NCBI RefSeq assembly: GCF_022095675.1
Contig: NZ_JAHYSG010000033.1
Location: forward strand, 42,004 to 106,003
Origin: Dactylosporangium sp. AC04546
Lineage (GTDB): Bacteria; Actinomycetota; Actinomycetes; Mycobacteriales; Micromonosporaceae
Length of the DNA: 64,000 nt
Reading direction: 5' to 3'
Part shown: piece after piece, positions 50,477 through 59,275 of the stretch
How the letters are laid out: every line of letters begins with the position of its first letter
Numbering within the stretch: position 1 is the stretch's first letter
Notes under the pieces: model-generated
The model's input: the letters and a program-made list of their open reading frames with translations, nothing else
Database searches by the model: none
Told to the model about the DNA's origin: nothing
Made by a program: the position numbers and the translations under genes

Positions 50477-50742
50477 GTGAGCATCCGTAGCTGGCACCGG
50501 CCGCTCGTCGTCAACGCGGCCCTCATGTTCGGCCTGGCGGTCGTCTCCGCCGGCGCCATGGTCTTCGACGACCGCGTCATCCTTGGCGAGTCGGTGTGGG
50601 TGAAGCCGTTGAAGTTCGGGTTCGCCATGGGGGCAAGGCCTGGCGCGGCCAGGCGCTGGTCCGTCCCGACGGGGCGACGCTCGTCGCGTTCGCGGTGGTG
50701 GGGGTGCTGACCCTCTCCGCGGCGCTCACTGCACGTCGCTGA
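50477..50742 (+). pseudogene. Membrane protein gene with a large internal deletion
   Basis: The first 50 codons read SIRSWHRPLVVNAALMFGLA and GESVWVKPLKFGFAMG, the start of a larger multi-helix membrane protein. Near 50629 the sequence jumps, in another frame, to GKAWRGQALVRPDGATLVAF and ends LTLSAALTARR with TGA at 50740-50742. That end looks like the last helix of the same protein. The middle (several helices) is missing. The 3' end overlaps the convergent DUF4419 gene. Confidence 0.65.
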
Positions 50743-52204
50743 GGCGGCCGGTCTCCAGGTGCGCGATGTCGCCGCCGGCGTCGAGCGCCGCTTCGAGCAG
50801 CATCGCGAGCGAGGTGCCGAGGACGGGCACGTCGGCCGGGTCGTCGGCGATGCGGTCCTGGGCGAACGAGCCGGGGTCGGCCTCGGCCTCGGCCACCCGG
50901 CACACGATCCAGTGTGTCTCGCCCGAGCTGCCGGTCGCCCCCGCGATCGTCCGGCCGTCGGCCAGCTCGACGAGCGTGTCGACGCTGAAGCCGTCGTGGT
51001 AGCAATGCCGTCGCTCGGCCACGGGCACCAGCCGCCAGCGGCCGTCGAACAGGGTCGCCGAGCCGATCCGGCTGTACAGCGCCAGCAGGTCGGCCGGGCC
51101 CTGATCGCAGTCTTCCGCGGGCGGGGTCGTCTCGTGCTCGCGCACGATCCGCTCGATGACGTCGTCGATCTCGACGGCCGCCGGGGCCAGGTACCACCCG
51201 GCGACCGGGCGCAGCGCGCCGTCCGGGTCCTGGGCGACGGCGACGAGCCCGCCGTGCAGGGCCACCGCGCGGTTCGCGCGGGCGACCCGGTCGTTGACGT
51301 TGACGATCACCCGCGAGACCGTGGCCGGCACCGAGGTGCTCCTGATGCCGGGGCCGGTGTAGCCGAAGACGTCGCCGGGTGCGATGGTCACGTCGCGCGG
51401 CTCGCCGACCGGGAGCTCCAGCATCGGGTTGGGCACGTCGACGCTGACACCCTTGAGGTACGGGTAGAAGCGGGTGACCCAGCCGGTGATCACCTCGCCG
51501 CCGTACGCGTCGACCGGGTTGTAGACGCGCCGCCAGAACGCCACGTCCGGCGCGCCGGCGGCGGCCCGCACGAACTCGTCGGCGATCGGCGCGAGCGACC
51601 GGCACCACGTCTGCAGCTCGAAGCGCTCGAGGGCGTCGACCCGTTCGCGGATGCGCTTCCAGTCCTCGACGGTACCGCTGAGCGTGACCGACGGGATGCC
51701 GCAGACGCACGTCAGCCAGTACGAGAAGTACGGCGAGTGGACGTCCATCAGCACGATGCGCCCGGCGATCCGGTCGGTCTCGGTGCTGGTGGAGAAGTCG
51801 CACTCGAACAGGCCGACGTCGTCGAGCTGCTTGCTGAGCCCCTCGACGAGGAACGCCCAGGAGGCGGCGTCGTCAGGCATCGGCCCGTCGACAGGCATGA
51901 CGAGCCGCCGCCTGCCCTGGTGCCCGACCAGCCGGGGCCGCAGCCGCTCGGCGTGCAGCCGGACGTGCTGGGCGACGCCGCCCGCGATCGTCAGCCACAC
52001 CGCGTCGGGCGACAGGACGAGGGGCCGGTGCTGGGCGAACGCCTGCGCGACGGCGCTCAGCAGCGGGTGCACCCCGTCGTGGCCGACCACGTCGAGCGCC
52101 GGGTCGCCGCCGACCACGAGGGCGTCGGGGAACAGCTCGCCGAGCGGCCGCGTGGGCAGCCGCTCGGCGGTCGGTGCGACATCGTCGACCGGGAATGTCA
52201 CCAT
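50726..52204 (-). CDS. DUF4419 domain-containing protein
   Basis: The 492-residue protein matches DUF4419: HPLLSAVAQAFAQHRPLVLSPDAVWLTI, MPDDAASWAFLVEGLSKQL, DFSTSTETDRIAGRIVLMDVHSPYF, CGIPSVTLSGTVEDWKRIRERV and WVTRFYPY. It has a C-terminal extension of about 150 residues that is not part of the core domain. It has no signal or membrane segment. The family is widespread in eukaryotes and some bacteria; its function is unknown. ATG 52204 follows the supported homology. Confidence 0.85.
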   Translation of the reverse strand: MVTFPVDDVAPTAERLPTRPLGELFPDALVVGGDPALDVVGHDGVHPLLSAVAQAFAQHRPLVLSPDAVWLTIAGGVAQHVRLHAERLRPRLVGHQGRRRLVMPVDGPMPDDAASWAFLVEGLSKQLDDVGLFECDFSTSTETDRIAGRIVLMDVHSPYFSYWLTCVCGIPSVTLSGTVEDWKRIRERVDALERFELQTWCRSLAPIADEFVRAAAGAPDVAFWRRVYNPVDAYGGEVITGWVTRFYPYLKGVSVDVPNPMLELPVGEPRDVTIAPGDVFGYTGPGIRSTSVPATVSRVIVNVNDRVARANRAVALHGGLVAVAQDPDGALRPVAGWYLAPAAVEIDDVIERIVREHETTPPAEDCDQGPADLLALYSRIGSATLFDGRWRLVPVAERRHCYHDGFSVDTLVELADGRTIAGATGSSGETHWIVCRVAEAEADPGSFAQDRIADDPADVPVLGTSLAMLLEAALDAGGDIAHLETGRLSDVQ

Positions 52205-52224
52205 GCCGCGAAGGATAGCGACAC

Positions 52225-53004
52225 CTAGCGAATCCGCCCGGCGGCGTGCTCGGCGACGAGCAGCGCCTGGTCGGTGGTGAGCACGGTCGGCCCGCCGTCG
52301 TCGGACCCGGTCACGATGAGCGTCATCACCCGATCGGCGGGCAGCGCGACGCGCAGCTCGAAGCCCTGCGTGGGGCCGGGGCCGCCGGTCAGCAGCACCG
52401 CCGGTACACCCGCCGGAGTCCGGACGTCGGCGCATTGCCGCGGCGTCGCGGGCTTGGTCGGCTCGCGGCCCTTCGGCACCTGGGGTGTCGGCAGCGTCGC
52501 GCACGACAGCCCCGGCGCGGTCCACGTGTGGGCCATGACGGTGAGCGCGCCGGTCGCCCCGGACACCCGCAGGGTGCCGCTGCCGTGCCAGCCGGGCGGC
52601 GACACGTAGTCGATGACCGTGACCCGGATGCCTGGCCCGGGCTCCCAGGTCGCGGCCGGGACGGCGGCGCGCACGGCGTCGTCGAGTGCCGCCGCGAGCT
52701 CCCCGGCGCTGACCTCCGCCTCGGCCCGGGTGGCCGAGCGCAGCTCGAACCGGTCGTCCTGCGTCGGTGACGCCTGCGCTGCGGGCGGTGCCCCGGCCGG
52801 CGTGGTGGCGCTCGTGAAGACCCCGACGGTGATGCCGGCGGCCGCGACCGCGACCGCGCTCAGTGTGAGTGCCGCGTGCCGGGTGGCCCGCTGGCGCCGG
52901 TCGCGCCGGACCAGGGCGCGCGTGTCGATGGAGGTCTCCGGAGGTGTACCGATGAGCTCGTCGAACAGCTGGTGCATGGGTTCCCCTTCGAGGTGGTCGT
53001 TCAC
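52225..53004 (-). CDS. Membrane-anchored partner of the adjacent sigma factor (hypothetical)
   Basis: The 259-residue protein has a cytoplasmic N-terminus of about 50 residues, one membrane helix (AALTLSAVAVAAAGITVGVF) and a Pro/Ala linker. Its extracytoplasmic domain contains four Cys-free beta-like stretches and one CATLPTPQ...RQCADVR pair. GTG 53004 overlaps the sigma stop; ATG 52977 with AAGGGGA upstream is the alternative. Context suggests an anti-sigma or sensor role, with no recognised domain. Confidence 0.75.
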   Translation of the reverse strand: MNDHLEGEPMHQLFDELIGTPPETSIDTRALVRRDRRQRATRHAALTLSAVAVAAAGITVGVFTSATTPAGAPPAAQASPTQDDRFELRSATRAEAEVSAGELAAALDDAVRAAVPAATWEPGPGIRVTVIDYVSPPGWHGSGTLRVSGATGALTVMAHTWTAPGLSCATLPTPQVPKGREPTKPATPRQCADVRTPAGVPAVLLTGGPGPTQGFELRVALPADRVMTLIVTGSDDGGPTVLTTDQALLVAEHAAGRIR

Positions 53005-53498
53005 GGCGTCACCCGCGCGGCCCGCAGCTGCTCCAGGGCCCGGGCGGCCTGGCTCTTGACGGTGCCGGGCGCGATGCCGAGGATGTCGGCGGTCTCCTCG
53101 ACGGAGTGGTCGAGGTAGAACCGCAGGATGAGCACGGCCCGCTGCCGCGGCCCGAGCGAGCGCAGCAGGTCGGCGAGGGGCAGCCGATCGACGATCCGGT
53201 CTTCCATCCGGTACTGCGGGGAGGGCGGATCGGCATCGACCCGCTCGCGCCGCCGCCACCCTCGCCGCCGCTCGTTGAGCCAGCAGCGCGCGAGCACCTT
53301 CTGCGCGTAGGCGTCGGCGTTGCCGGCCAGCCGCACCTTCCCCCAGTGCCGGTGCAGCCGGATGACGGCCTCGGACACGAGATCGTCGGCGAGGTGCCAG
53401 TCCCCGCACATCAGGTAGGCCCCGCGCCGCCACCGTTCGAGCCGCCCGGCAACGAACGCGTGAAACTCGTCATCAATCTCGGCCAAGGCGCCTCCCAC
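53001..53498 (-). CDS. ECF RNA polymerase sigma factor (SigE family)
   Basis: The protein is about 165 residues. Region 2 is EFHAFVAGRLERWRRGAYLMCGDWHLADDLVSEAVIRLHRHW, and region 4 LGPRQRAVLILRFYLDHSVEETADILGIAPGTVKSQAARALEQL. Start choice is uncertain: GTG 53498, or TTG 53486 which follows GGGAGG and would give MAEIDDEF. It is coupled to the one-pass membrane protein gene by GTGA. Confidence 0.9.
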   Translation of the reverse strand: MGGALAEIDDEFHAFVAGRLERWRRGAYLMCGDWHLADDLVSEAVIRLHRHWGKVRLAGNADAYAQKVLARCWLNERRRGWRRRERVDADPPSPQYRMEDRIVDRLPLADLLRSLGPRQRAVLILRFYLDHSVEETADILGIAPGTVKSQAARALEQLRAARVTP

Positions 53499-53573
53499 CG
53501 TCCGGGCGTTCCGCTCTCTCACCCGATACGACCGGCGCACCCCGGCTCCGGGGTTGCATGCGACGACGGGCCG

Positions 53574-54563
53574 TCACACAGCCGGGCGGCGGGTGCCGTG
53601 TTCGTCGAAGCGGTGGACGCGGTGCTCCGGGACCGTGACGCGGACCTTGTCGCCCGGGCCGGGCCAGTGGTCGCCCGGGCGTTGCTGGAAGACGAAGTCG
53701 CCCGCCGGGGAGTGGCACAGGACGTCCTGGCCCGAGCCCGTGTACGCGCACACGTCCACCACGCCCTCGGTGACGATGCCCTGCGGCGCCTCGTCCGCGC
53801 TGAGCAGGCGGGCCTCCGGCGGGCGCCAGCCGTAGCGGCCGCCGGCCGGGTCGGTGAACAGGTTCATCGGCGGGGCGCCGACGAAGCGGGCGACGAACTC
53901 CGTGGCCGGGCGTTCGTACAGGTCGCGGGGAGTGCCGGTCTGGACCGTGCGGCCGTCGCGGAGCACCACCAGGTCCGTGGCCATCGACAGGGCCTCGTGC
54001 TGGTCGTGGGTCACCAGGACCACCGTGCAGCCGATGTCGCGGTACAGGCGCAGCAGTTCGGCGCGGGCGTCACCGCGCAGCTGGGCGTCCAGGGCGGACA
54101 GCGGCTCGTCCAGCAGGAGTACCGCCGGGCGCCGCACGATCGCGCGGGCCAGGGCGACCCGCTGCCGCTGGCCGCCGCTGAGCTGGGCCGGCCTGCGGTG
54201 CAGCAGGGCGCCCAGGCCCAGACGGTCGGCGACCTCGTGCACGCGCCGGTCGATCTCGCGGCGGGTCGGGCCGTGGCGGCGGTCGTGGCGGGCCTCCAGG
54301 CGCATGCCGAAGGAGATGTTGCCGGCGACGGTCATGTGGGGGTACAGCGCGTAGTCCTGGAACACCATCGCGACCTGGCCGTCGACGGTGAACGTGCCGG
54401 CGGCCGGCGGCTCCAGGCCGGACACCACCCGCAGCAGGGTCGACTTGCCGCAGCCGGAGGGGCCGACGACCGCGGTGAACGAGCCGGCGCGGATGTGCAG
54501 GTCGACGGCGTCCAGGGCGGTGACCCGGCCGTAGCGCACGGTGAGCCCGCTGAGCTCGATCAT
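53574..54563 (-). CDS. Carbohydrate ABC transporter ATP-binding protein (MalK/UgpC-like)
   Basis: The 329-residue ATPase has Walker A GPSGCGKST, Q-loop FQDYALYPHMTVAGNISFGM, signature LSGGQRQRVALARAI, Walker B VLLLDEPLSALDAQLR and H-loop VTHDQHEALSMATD. A C-terminal TOBE-like domain of about 100 residues follows. It has the usual MalK size less a shortened regulatory domain. Being encoded within the operon, it is dedicated to this importer rather than shared (MsiK-type). Confidence 0.93.
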   Translation of the reverse strand: MIELSGLTVRYGRVTALDAVDLHIRAGSFTAVVGPSGCGKSTLLRVVSGLEPPAAGTFTVDGQVAMVFQDYALYPHMTVAGNISFGMRLEARHDRRHGPTRREIDRRVHEVADRLGLGALLHRRPAQLSGGQRQRVALARAIVRRPAVLLLDEPLSALDAQLRGDARAELLRLYRDIGCTVVLVTHDQHEALSMATDLVVLRDGRTVQTGTPRDLYERPATEFVARFVGAPPMNLFTDPAGGRYGWRPPEARLLSADEAPQGIVTEGVVDVCAYTGSGQDVLCHSPAGDFVFQQRPGDHWPGPGDKVRVTVPEHRVHRFDEHGTRRPAV

Positions 54564-55366
54564 CGCAGTCCCGTCTGGAGGAAGGCGTCGGTGATGCGCC
54601 GTGCGGCCACGGCGTAGACGAGCAGGATCGGCAGGCTGGTGAGGGTGGCCGCGGCGAGCAGCCCGCCGTAGTCGCTGCCCTCCGCGGTCTGGAACTGGGT
54701 CAGGCCGATCTGCACCGTCGTGTCGGCGGAGCGCGGCGCGATGAGCAGCGGCCAGAGGTACTCGTTCCAGGTGCTGATGAACACGAGGATCGCCACCGCC
54801 GCGATCGCCGGGCGCAGGGCGGGCAGCACGATGTGCCAGAGCAGCTCGAACGGGCGGGCGCCGTCGAGGCGGGCCGCGGCGACCACCGACGGCGGGACCG
54901 CCCGGACGTGCTGGACGAGCACCAGCACCGCCAGGGCCGACGCGCCGAGCTGCGGCACGATCAGGCCGAGGTCCGTGTTGCGCCAGCCGAGGCGGGCGGC
55001 GAGCAGGAACTGCGGGATGATGAGCGCCTGCGGCGGGATGGCCAGGGACACCGACAGCAGCCCGAGGACGAGCCCGCGCGGCACCGCGAGATGCACCAGC
55101 GCGAACGCGGCGAGGACGGCGATCACGACCTGCCCGGCGGCGACGCCGGCCGCCATCGTGAGCGTGTTCTCCAGCAGGGTCGCGATCGGCCAGTCGGCCA
55201 GCGCGTGGCGGTAGTGCTCGACGGACGGCGTGAATCCCCCGAGACCGAAGATCTCGTTGGCCGGCTTCAGCGACGACAGCAGCGCCCACAGCGCTGGGAA
55301 CAGCATCGCCAGCACCGTGCCGGCCAGCACCGCATGCCAGCCGACGACCGCGATCCTAGGTCGCAT
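54560..55366 (-). CDS. Carbohydrate ABC transporter permease (MalG-like)
   Basis: The 268-residue protein has six helices and the EAA motif VVAAARLDGARPFELLWHIVLPALRPA. It has the MalG-like start VLAMLFPALWALLSSLKPANEIF and external loop SVEHYRHAL. It forms the channel with the next permease. Start and stop codons overlap neighbours on both sides. Confidence 0.93.
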   Translation of the reverse strand: MRPRIAVVGWHAVLAGTVLAMLFPALWALLSSLKPANEIFGLGGFTPSVEHYRHALADWPIATLLENTLTMAAGVAAGQVVIAVLAAFALVHLAVPRGLVLGLLSVSLAIPPQALIIPQFLLAARLGWRNTDLGLIVPQLGASALAVLVLVQHVRAVPPSVVAAARLDGARPFELLWHIVLPALRPAIAAVAILVFISTWNEYLWPLLIAPRSADTTVQIGLTQFQTAEGSDYGGLLAAATLTSLPILLVYAVAARRITDAFLQTGLR

Positions 55367-56210
55367 GACGCCTCCGCAGTACCGCGGCCGCGCCCGCCAC
55401 CACCGCGAAGCCGGCCAGGACGAGCACCGACGCCGCCGAGGCGGCACCCGTGTCGAAGAAGTCGAACGCGAGCGTGTAGACGCGGTAGTAGATGGTGTCG
55501 GTGACGCCGTCCGGGCCGCCCTGCGTCAGCACGGCGACGTTGGTGAACGACCACTGCCCGGCGAGCACGACGCTGAGCAGCCCGAGCAGGACCGTCGTGC
55601 GCACCAGCTGCGGCGCGACGACGAACGTCACCACCTCCGCCGGGCGGGCACCCTCGAGACGGGCCGCCTCGATCGTGCGCCGGTCGAGGGTGGCCAGCGC
55701 CGCGCTGTACAGCAGCATGTTGAACGCCACCACACGCGCGGCGGTGACGGCGACGAGCACCGGCAGCGCCGTCGCCGGGTCACCGAGCCAGTTCACGGGC
55801 GGCAGGCCGGCGACGCCGAGCGCCGCGTTGGCCAGGCCGCCCAGCGGGTTGAGCAGGAACCGCCACGACACGGCCAGCGCGACGGGTGCCATCATCGCCG
55901 GCACGAACAGCAGCGAGCGGTACACGTGCCCGGCCCGGCCCGGCCGCAGCCACAGCATGACCGCGAGGACCAGCGGCACGACGGTGGCGAACGGGAGCAG
56001 GGCCAGCGCGTACAGCAGGGTCTGCACCACGGCCCGGCCGAACTCCGGCTCGTCGATCAGGCGCCGGAAGTTGTCCAGCCCGACGAAGCCGGCGGCCGGG
56101 CCGGTGAGGTTCCAGTCCATGAGCGACAGCACGACGGTGGCGACGGCCGGCCCGTAGATCCACACGCCGAGGGCGAGCAGCAGCGGGGAGAGGTACCACC
56201 AGCCCTTCAT
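55356..56210 (-). CDS. Carbohydrate ABC transporter permease (MalF-like)
   Basis: The 284-residue protein starts WWYLSPLLLALGVWIYGP and has LSLMDWNLTGPAAGFVGLDNFRRL, characteristic of MalF/UgpA-type permeases, and the EAA loop IEAARLEGARPAEVVTFVVAPQL. TQGGPDGVTDTIYYRVY precedes the last helices. It overlaps both neighbouring genes. Confidence 0.93.
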   Translation of the reverse strand: MKGWWYLSPLLLALGVWIYGPAVATVVLSLMDWNLTGPAAGFVGLDNFRRLIDEPEFGRAVVQTLLYALALLPFATVVPLVLAVMLWLRPGRAGHVYRSLLFVPAMMAPVALAVSWRFLLNPLGGLANAALGVAGLPPVNWLGDPATALPVLVAVTAARVVAFNMLLYSAALATLDRRTIEAARLEGARPAEVVTFVVAPQLVRTTVLLGLLSVVLAGQWSFTNVAVLTQGGPDGVTDTIYYRVYTLAFDFFDTGAASAASVLVLAGFAVVAGAAAVLRRRHAT

Positions 56211-57481
56211 CGCCCGACCAGGTCGCGGATGCGCTCGGCGACCTTGTGCAGCGTCGCGTCGGCGTCGGCTCCCCGCAGTACCACCGGAGCGATCGCGTCG
56301 TCCTGGAGCAGGACGGTGGCCTGGTTGGCGCGCGGGCCGGGGAACGAGCGGTAGGGCCGCATCGCGTCCAGCTGGCGGATCGTGGGCACCAGCAGCGGGT
56401 TCTGCCGCAGGTGCTCGGCGAGCGCGCCGGTCACCAGCTGCGCCCGCAGCGGGAGGTAGCCGATCTTCGTGGTGATCAGGGAGTAGCCCTCGTCGCCGGT
56501 GAGGAACTTGACGAACTGCCACGCCGCGCGCTGCTTGGCAGGGTCGCTGCTGAGCACGATGAGCGCCGCCCCGGAGTGCGTCGGGCGCGCCGGACCTGCG
56601 CCAAAACTGGGGAACGCGGCACTGCGCAGCTCGAACTTGCCCTTCGCGGCGGCCTGGAGGTTGCCCAGCACGGCGGTGCTGACGACGAGCATGCCGAGCT
56701 GGCCGGCGGAGAACGCGGCGAGGGCGTCCTCGGTGGCGACCGCGGGCTGCAGCTTGTCGGTGGTGAGCCGCTGGATCTGCCGGATGCCGGCGACGGCCTC
56801 GGGCGAGTCGATCGCGACCTTGCCGGCGCCGTCGAGCAGGCCCCCGCCGGCGCTGTTCAGGACGGACTGGGTGAGGTAGTCGGACTTCGACGAGTCGACG
56901 ATGCCGAAGTACACGCCGTGGTGGCCGGCGCGGGTGATGGCCTGCGCGGCCGCGCGGACCTCGTCCATCGTGTCCGGCGGGTCGGCCGGGTCGAGCCCGG
57001 CGGCCCGGAACAGGTCGGCGTTGTAGAACATGGTGGGGATCGAGATCGTGTAGGGCAGCGCGTGGACGGCGCCCTGGTACCGGCCGGTCTCCACCGGGCC
57101 GGGGGTGATGCCCTCGACGTGCGGGCGCCACTCGGCGCCGGCGATCGACTCCAGCGACCGGGTCGGCAGCGTCTGGAACGCCTCGGCGAGCTTGCTGTAG
57201 CCGATCTGCACCACGTCGGGCGCGTCGCCGGCCGCCACGGCCGCCTTGGTCTTGGTCAGCACGTCGGCGACCGGGACGGCCTCCGGGCGGACGGTGATCT
57301 CCGGGTGTACCGCGGCGAAGCGGTCCAGCAGTGCCTGCGTGCCCGTGCCGGCCGCGCCCTGGGTGCCGTAGTTGTAGGAGCTGAACGTGATGGTGACGGT
57401 GCCGGCGGGGTCGCCCGCCGGTTCGGCGGCGCAGGCGGAGAGCAGCAGGACCGCCAGGCTGGTCCGGATGATGCGGTACAT
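56207..57481 (-). CDS. Carbohydrate ABC transporter substrate-binding lipoprotein
   Basis: The 424-residue protein has a short signal peptide with lipobox LLSAC (Cys near 17). A family 1 extracellular solute-binding fold follows (LLDRFAAVHPEITVRPEAVP, AAGDAPDVVQIGYSKLAEAF, ALPYTISIPTMFYNADLFRAAGLDP, AAWQFVKFLTGDEGYSLITTKIGYLPLR). It captures a sugar or related ligand; the ligand is unknown. It is coupled by one base to the MBL gene. Confidence 0.93.
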   Translation of the reverse strand: MYRIIRTSLAVLLLSACAAEPAGDPAGTVTITFSSYNYGTQGAAGTGTQALLDRFAAVHPEITVRPEAVPVADVLTKTKAAVAAGDAPDVVQIGYSKLAEAFQTLPTRSLESIAGAEWRPHVEGITPGPVETGRYQGAVHALPYTISIPTMFYNADLFRAAGLDPADPPDTMDEVRAAAQAITRAGHHGVYFGIVDSSKSDYLTQSVLNSAGGGLLDGAGKVAIDSPEAVAGIRQIQRLTTDKLQPAVATEDALAAFSAGQLGMLVVSTAVLGNLQAAAKGKFELRSAAFPSFGAGPARPTHSGAALIVLSSDPAKQRAAWQFVKFLTGDEGYSLITTKIGYLPLRAQLVTGALAEHLRQNPLLVPTIRQLDAMRPYRSFPGPRANQATVLLQDDAIAPVVLRGADADATLHKVAERIRDLVGR

Positions 57482-58239
57482 CAGAGCACCTCTCGCTGGT
57501 CGACGGTGGCGATCGTGACGGGCCCGGCGAAGACCTCGGCGGCGCGGCGGCGGTGCCACTCGTGCTCGGCCGGGTCCGGGCCCGCGAAATGGGTGAGGAC
57601 GAGCGCGCCGGCGCCGGCGTCCCGGGCCGCCTCGGCGGCGTCGCGGGAGCTGAGGTGGCCGTGCCCGCTGGTGTCGGTCTCGCGCAGCGTGCACTCGGCG
57701 AGCAGCACGTCGGCGCCGCGCGCGAGCTCCGGCAGCGCCGGGGTCACGCCGGTGTCGCCGGTGTAGACGAGGCTGCGCCCGCCGGCCTCGACGCGGATCC
57801 CGCAGTTGGGCGCGGCGTGGCGCAGCAGCGCGGTGCGCAGCGTCGCGGCGCCGACGTGGTGCACCTCGCCGGGCCGGTACTCGATCACCTCGAAGGCGAG
57901 GTCGAAGGCGCGGTCGAGGTCGGGGTGGGTGACGACGGGGAAGAGCGCGGCGTACCGGTCGAGCACCGCCCGCGCGCCGGCCGGGACGAACAGCGGCAAG
58001 CGCTCGCCGCGGCGCAGCAGCATCTTGCCGATCGGGAGCACGTCCAGGACGTGGTCGGTGTGCAGGTGGCTGACGAAGACCGCGTCGAGGCCGTCGTCGA
58101 GGTGCCGGCTCAGCTGTACCGCGGTGCCGGGCCCGGCGTCGAGCAGGATGCGCGCGGAGCCGGTCTCGACGAGGTAGCCGGAGCTGGCCTGCCCGTCCGC
58201 GGGCATGCCGGCGAGCCGGCCGAGAGGGAGGAGTCGCAC
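57481..58239 (-). CDS. Metallo-beta-lactamase-fold hydrolase
   Basis: The protein is about 252 residues from GTG 58239. It has the RNase Z/cyclic-phosphodiesterase-like layout: SSGYLVETGSARILLDAGPGT, metal motif SHLHTDHVLDVLP, HAAPNCGIRVEAGGRSLVYTGDTG, LLAECTLRE, HLSSRDAAEAARDAG and a late His in LTHFAG. It lies first in the carbohydrate ABC operon, so it may hydrolyse an imported ester, lactone or phosphodiester, or a signalling nucleotide. The substrate is not determinable. Confidence 0.87.
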   Translation of the reverse strand: MRLLPLGRLAGMPADGQASSGYLVETGSARILLDAGPGTAVQLSRHLDDGLDAVFVSHLHTDHVLDVLPIGKMLLRRGERLPLFVPAGARAVLDRYAALFPVVTHPDLDRAFDLAFEVIEYRPGEVHHVGAATLRTALLRHAAPNCGIRVEAGGRSLVYTGDTGVTPALPELARGADVLLAECTLRETDTSGHGHLSSRDAAEAARDAGAGALVLTHFAGPDPAEHEWHRRRAAEVFAGPVTIATVDQREVL

Positions 58240-58268
58240 GGCACCATGCTGGCGAGGCGCCGACGGGC

Positions 58269-58316
58269 CGATCAATGAGCGGATCCGGAACGATCGATTC
58301 GTGAGGCCGATCGATG
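58269..58316. promoter_or_regulatory. Iterated GATCGAT motifs upstream of the MBL/ABC operon
   Basis: GATCGAT occurs at 58292-58298 and 58309-58315, and a variant GATCAAT at 58270-58276. The spacing is 17 and 22 bp between starts, about two helical turns. They lie 30-80 bp upstream of the first gene of the minus-strand operon and are operator candidates. Confidence 0.4.
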
Positions 58317-58319
58317 TGC

Positions 58320-58336
58320 GGGCGCACTATGCGCCC
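58320..58336 (-). terminator. Hairpin over the LysR stop codon
   Basis: GGGCGCA-CTA-TGCGCCC is a perfect 7-bp inverted repeat whose 3-nt loop is the complement of the TAG stop of the LysR gene. It could mark the transcript end before the downstream operon promoter. Confidence 0.4.
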
Positions 58337-59229
58337 CGGCGGGCCTCCGCGGCAAGCTCGGTGAGCTGCTCGACCAGGGTGTTCACCGAGGGTTCGTCCC
58401 CCCGGCGGTGCCAGGCAACGTGAATCTCCAGTGATGGTTCGGTCGGCGTGAGGCGCAACACGTGCATCCCGCTGGCCCGGTGCTGCTCGCCGCGGATCGC
58501 CGAGCTGAACCCGATCGCGTCCGCCACCTCCAGCTCCAGCAGGTAGCTCGACAGGTCGCTGAGCCCGCGCGCCGGGGTCAGCCGCACTCCGTGCCGGGCC
58601 GCCTCGGCCAGCAGCACCTCCTCGATCCGGGTGCCGCCGCCCTGGTAGCCGGTGATGTACCGCTGCCCGGCGATCTCGCCGTAGCTCACCGTGGCCTGCC
58701 CGGCGAGCGCGTGCCCGGCCCGTACGGTGGCCACGACCGGGACGTCGAGCAGGTGCCGGGCGGCGAGGTCGGGGTGCTCGATCGGCCCGTAGACGAGCCC
58801 GACGTCGAGGTCGCCGCGGGCCAGCGCGGCCAGCTGGTCGGGCGTGCCCATCTCCCGCAGCAGCAGCCCCGGGTGCGGCTCCTCGCGCCGCAGCCGCTCC
58901 AGCAGCGGCAGGATCAGCAGGCGGCTTCCCGGGTAGTTGGTGGCCACCCGCAGCGCGCCGGCTCCGGCCGCGGCCACCTGCCGGGCGACCCGCACCGCGC
59001 GGTCGACGTCGGCGAAGACCCGCTCCACCTCGCGCAGGAACGCCTCCCCGGCGTCGGTCAGCCACACCCGGCGCGACGAGCGGTGCACGAGGCGCACCCC
59101 GACCTCGGCCTCCAGGCGCTGCAGCTGCTGGCTGACCGACGGCTGGGCCAGGAACAGCCGGCGGGCGGCCCGCCCGAAGTGCCGCTCCTCGGCGATGGCC
59201 CGGAAGATCTCGAGCTGCCGCAGCTCCAT
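58327..59229 (-). CDS. LysR-family transcriptional regulator
   Basis: The 300-residue protein has an N-terminal HTH (LRQLEIFRAIAEERHFGRAARRLFLAQPSVSQQLQRLEAEV). A LysR co-inducer domain follows (GALRVATNYPGSRLLILPLLERL, LARGDLDVGLVYGPIEHPDLA, LELEVADAIGFSSAIRG). It is divergent from the DUF899 gene with a shared palindromic site, so it is probably that gene's regulator. Confidence 0.93.
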   Translation of the reverse strand: MELRQLEIFRAIAEERHFGRAARRLFLAQPSVSQQLQRLEAEVGVRLVHRSSRRVWLTDAGEAFLREVERVFADVDRAVRVARQVAAAGAGALRVATNYPGSRLLILPLLERLRREEPHPGLLLREMGTPDQLAALARGDLDVGLVYGPIEHPDLAARHLLDVPVVATVRAGHALAGQATVSYGEIAGQRYITGYQGGGTRIEEVLLAEAARHGVRLTPARGLSDLSSYLLELEVADAIGFSSAIRGEQHRASGMHVLRLTPTEPSLEIHVAWHRRGDEPSVNTLVEQLTELAAEARRGA

Positions 59230-59245
59230 GCGGTTTCGCCTTTCG

Positions 59246-59262
59246 CGCAACCGATGGTTGCG
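59246..59262. promoter_or_regulatory. LysR operator between LysR and DUF899 genes
   Basis: CGCAACC-GAT-GGTTGCG is a perfect 7-bp inverted repeat. TAGGTT (59264-59269) just beyond it lies 6 nt before ATG 59276 and may be the -10 of a leaderless DUF899 transcript. Confidence 0.6.
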
Positions 59263-59275
59263 ATAGGTTGGGGGC

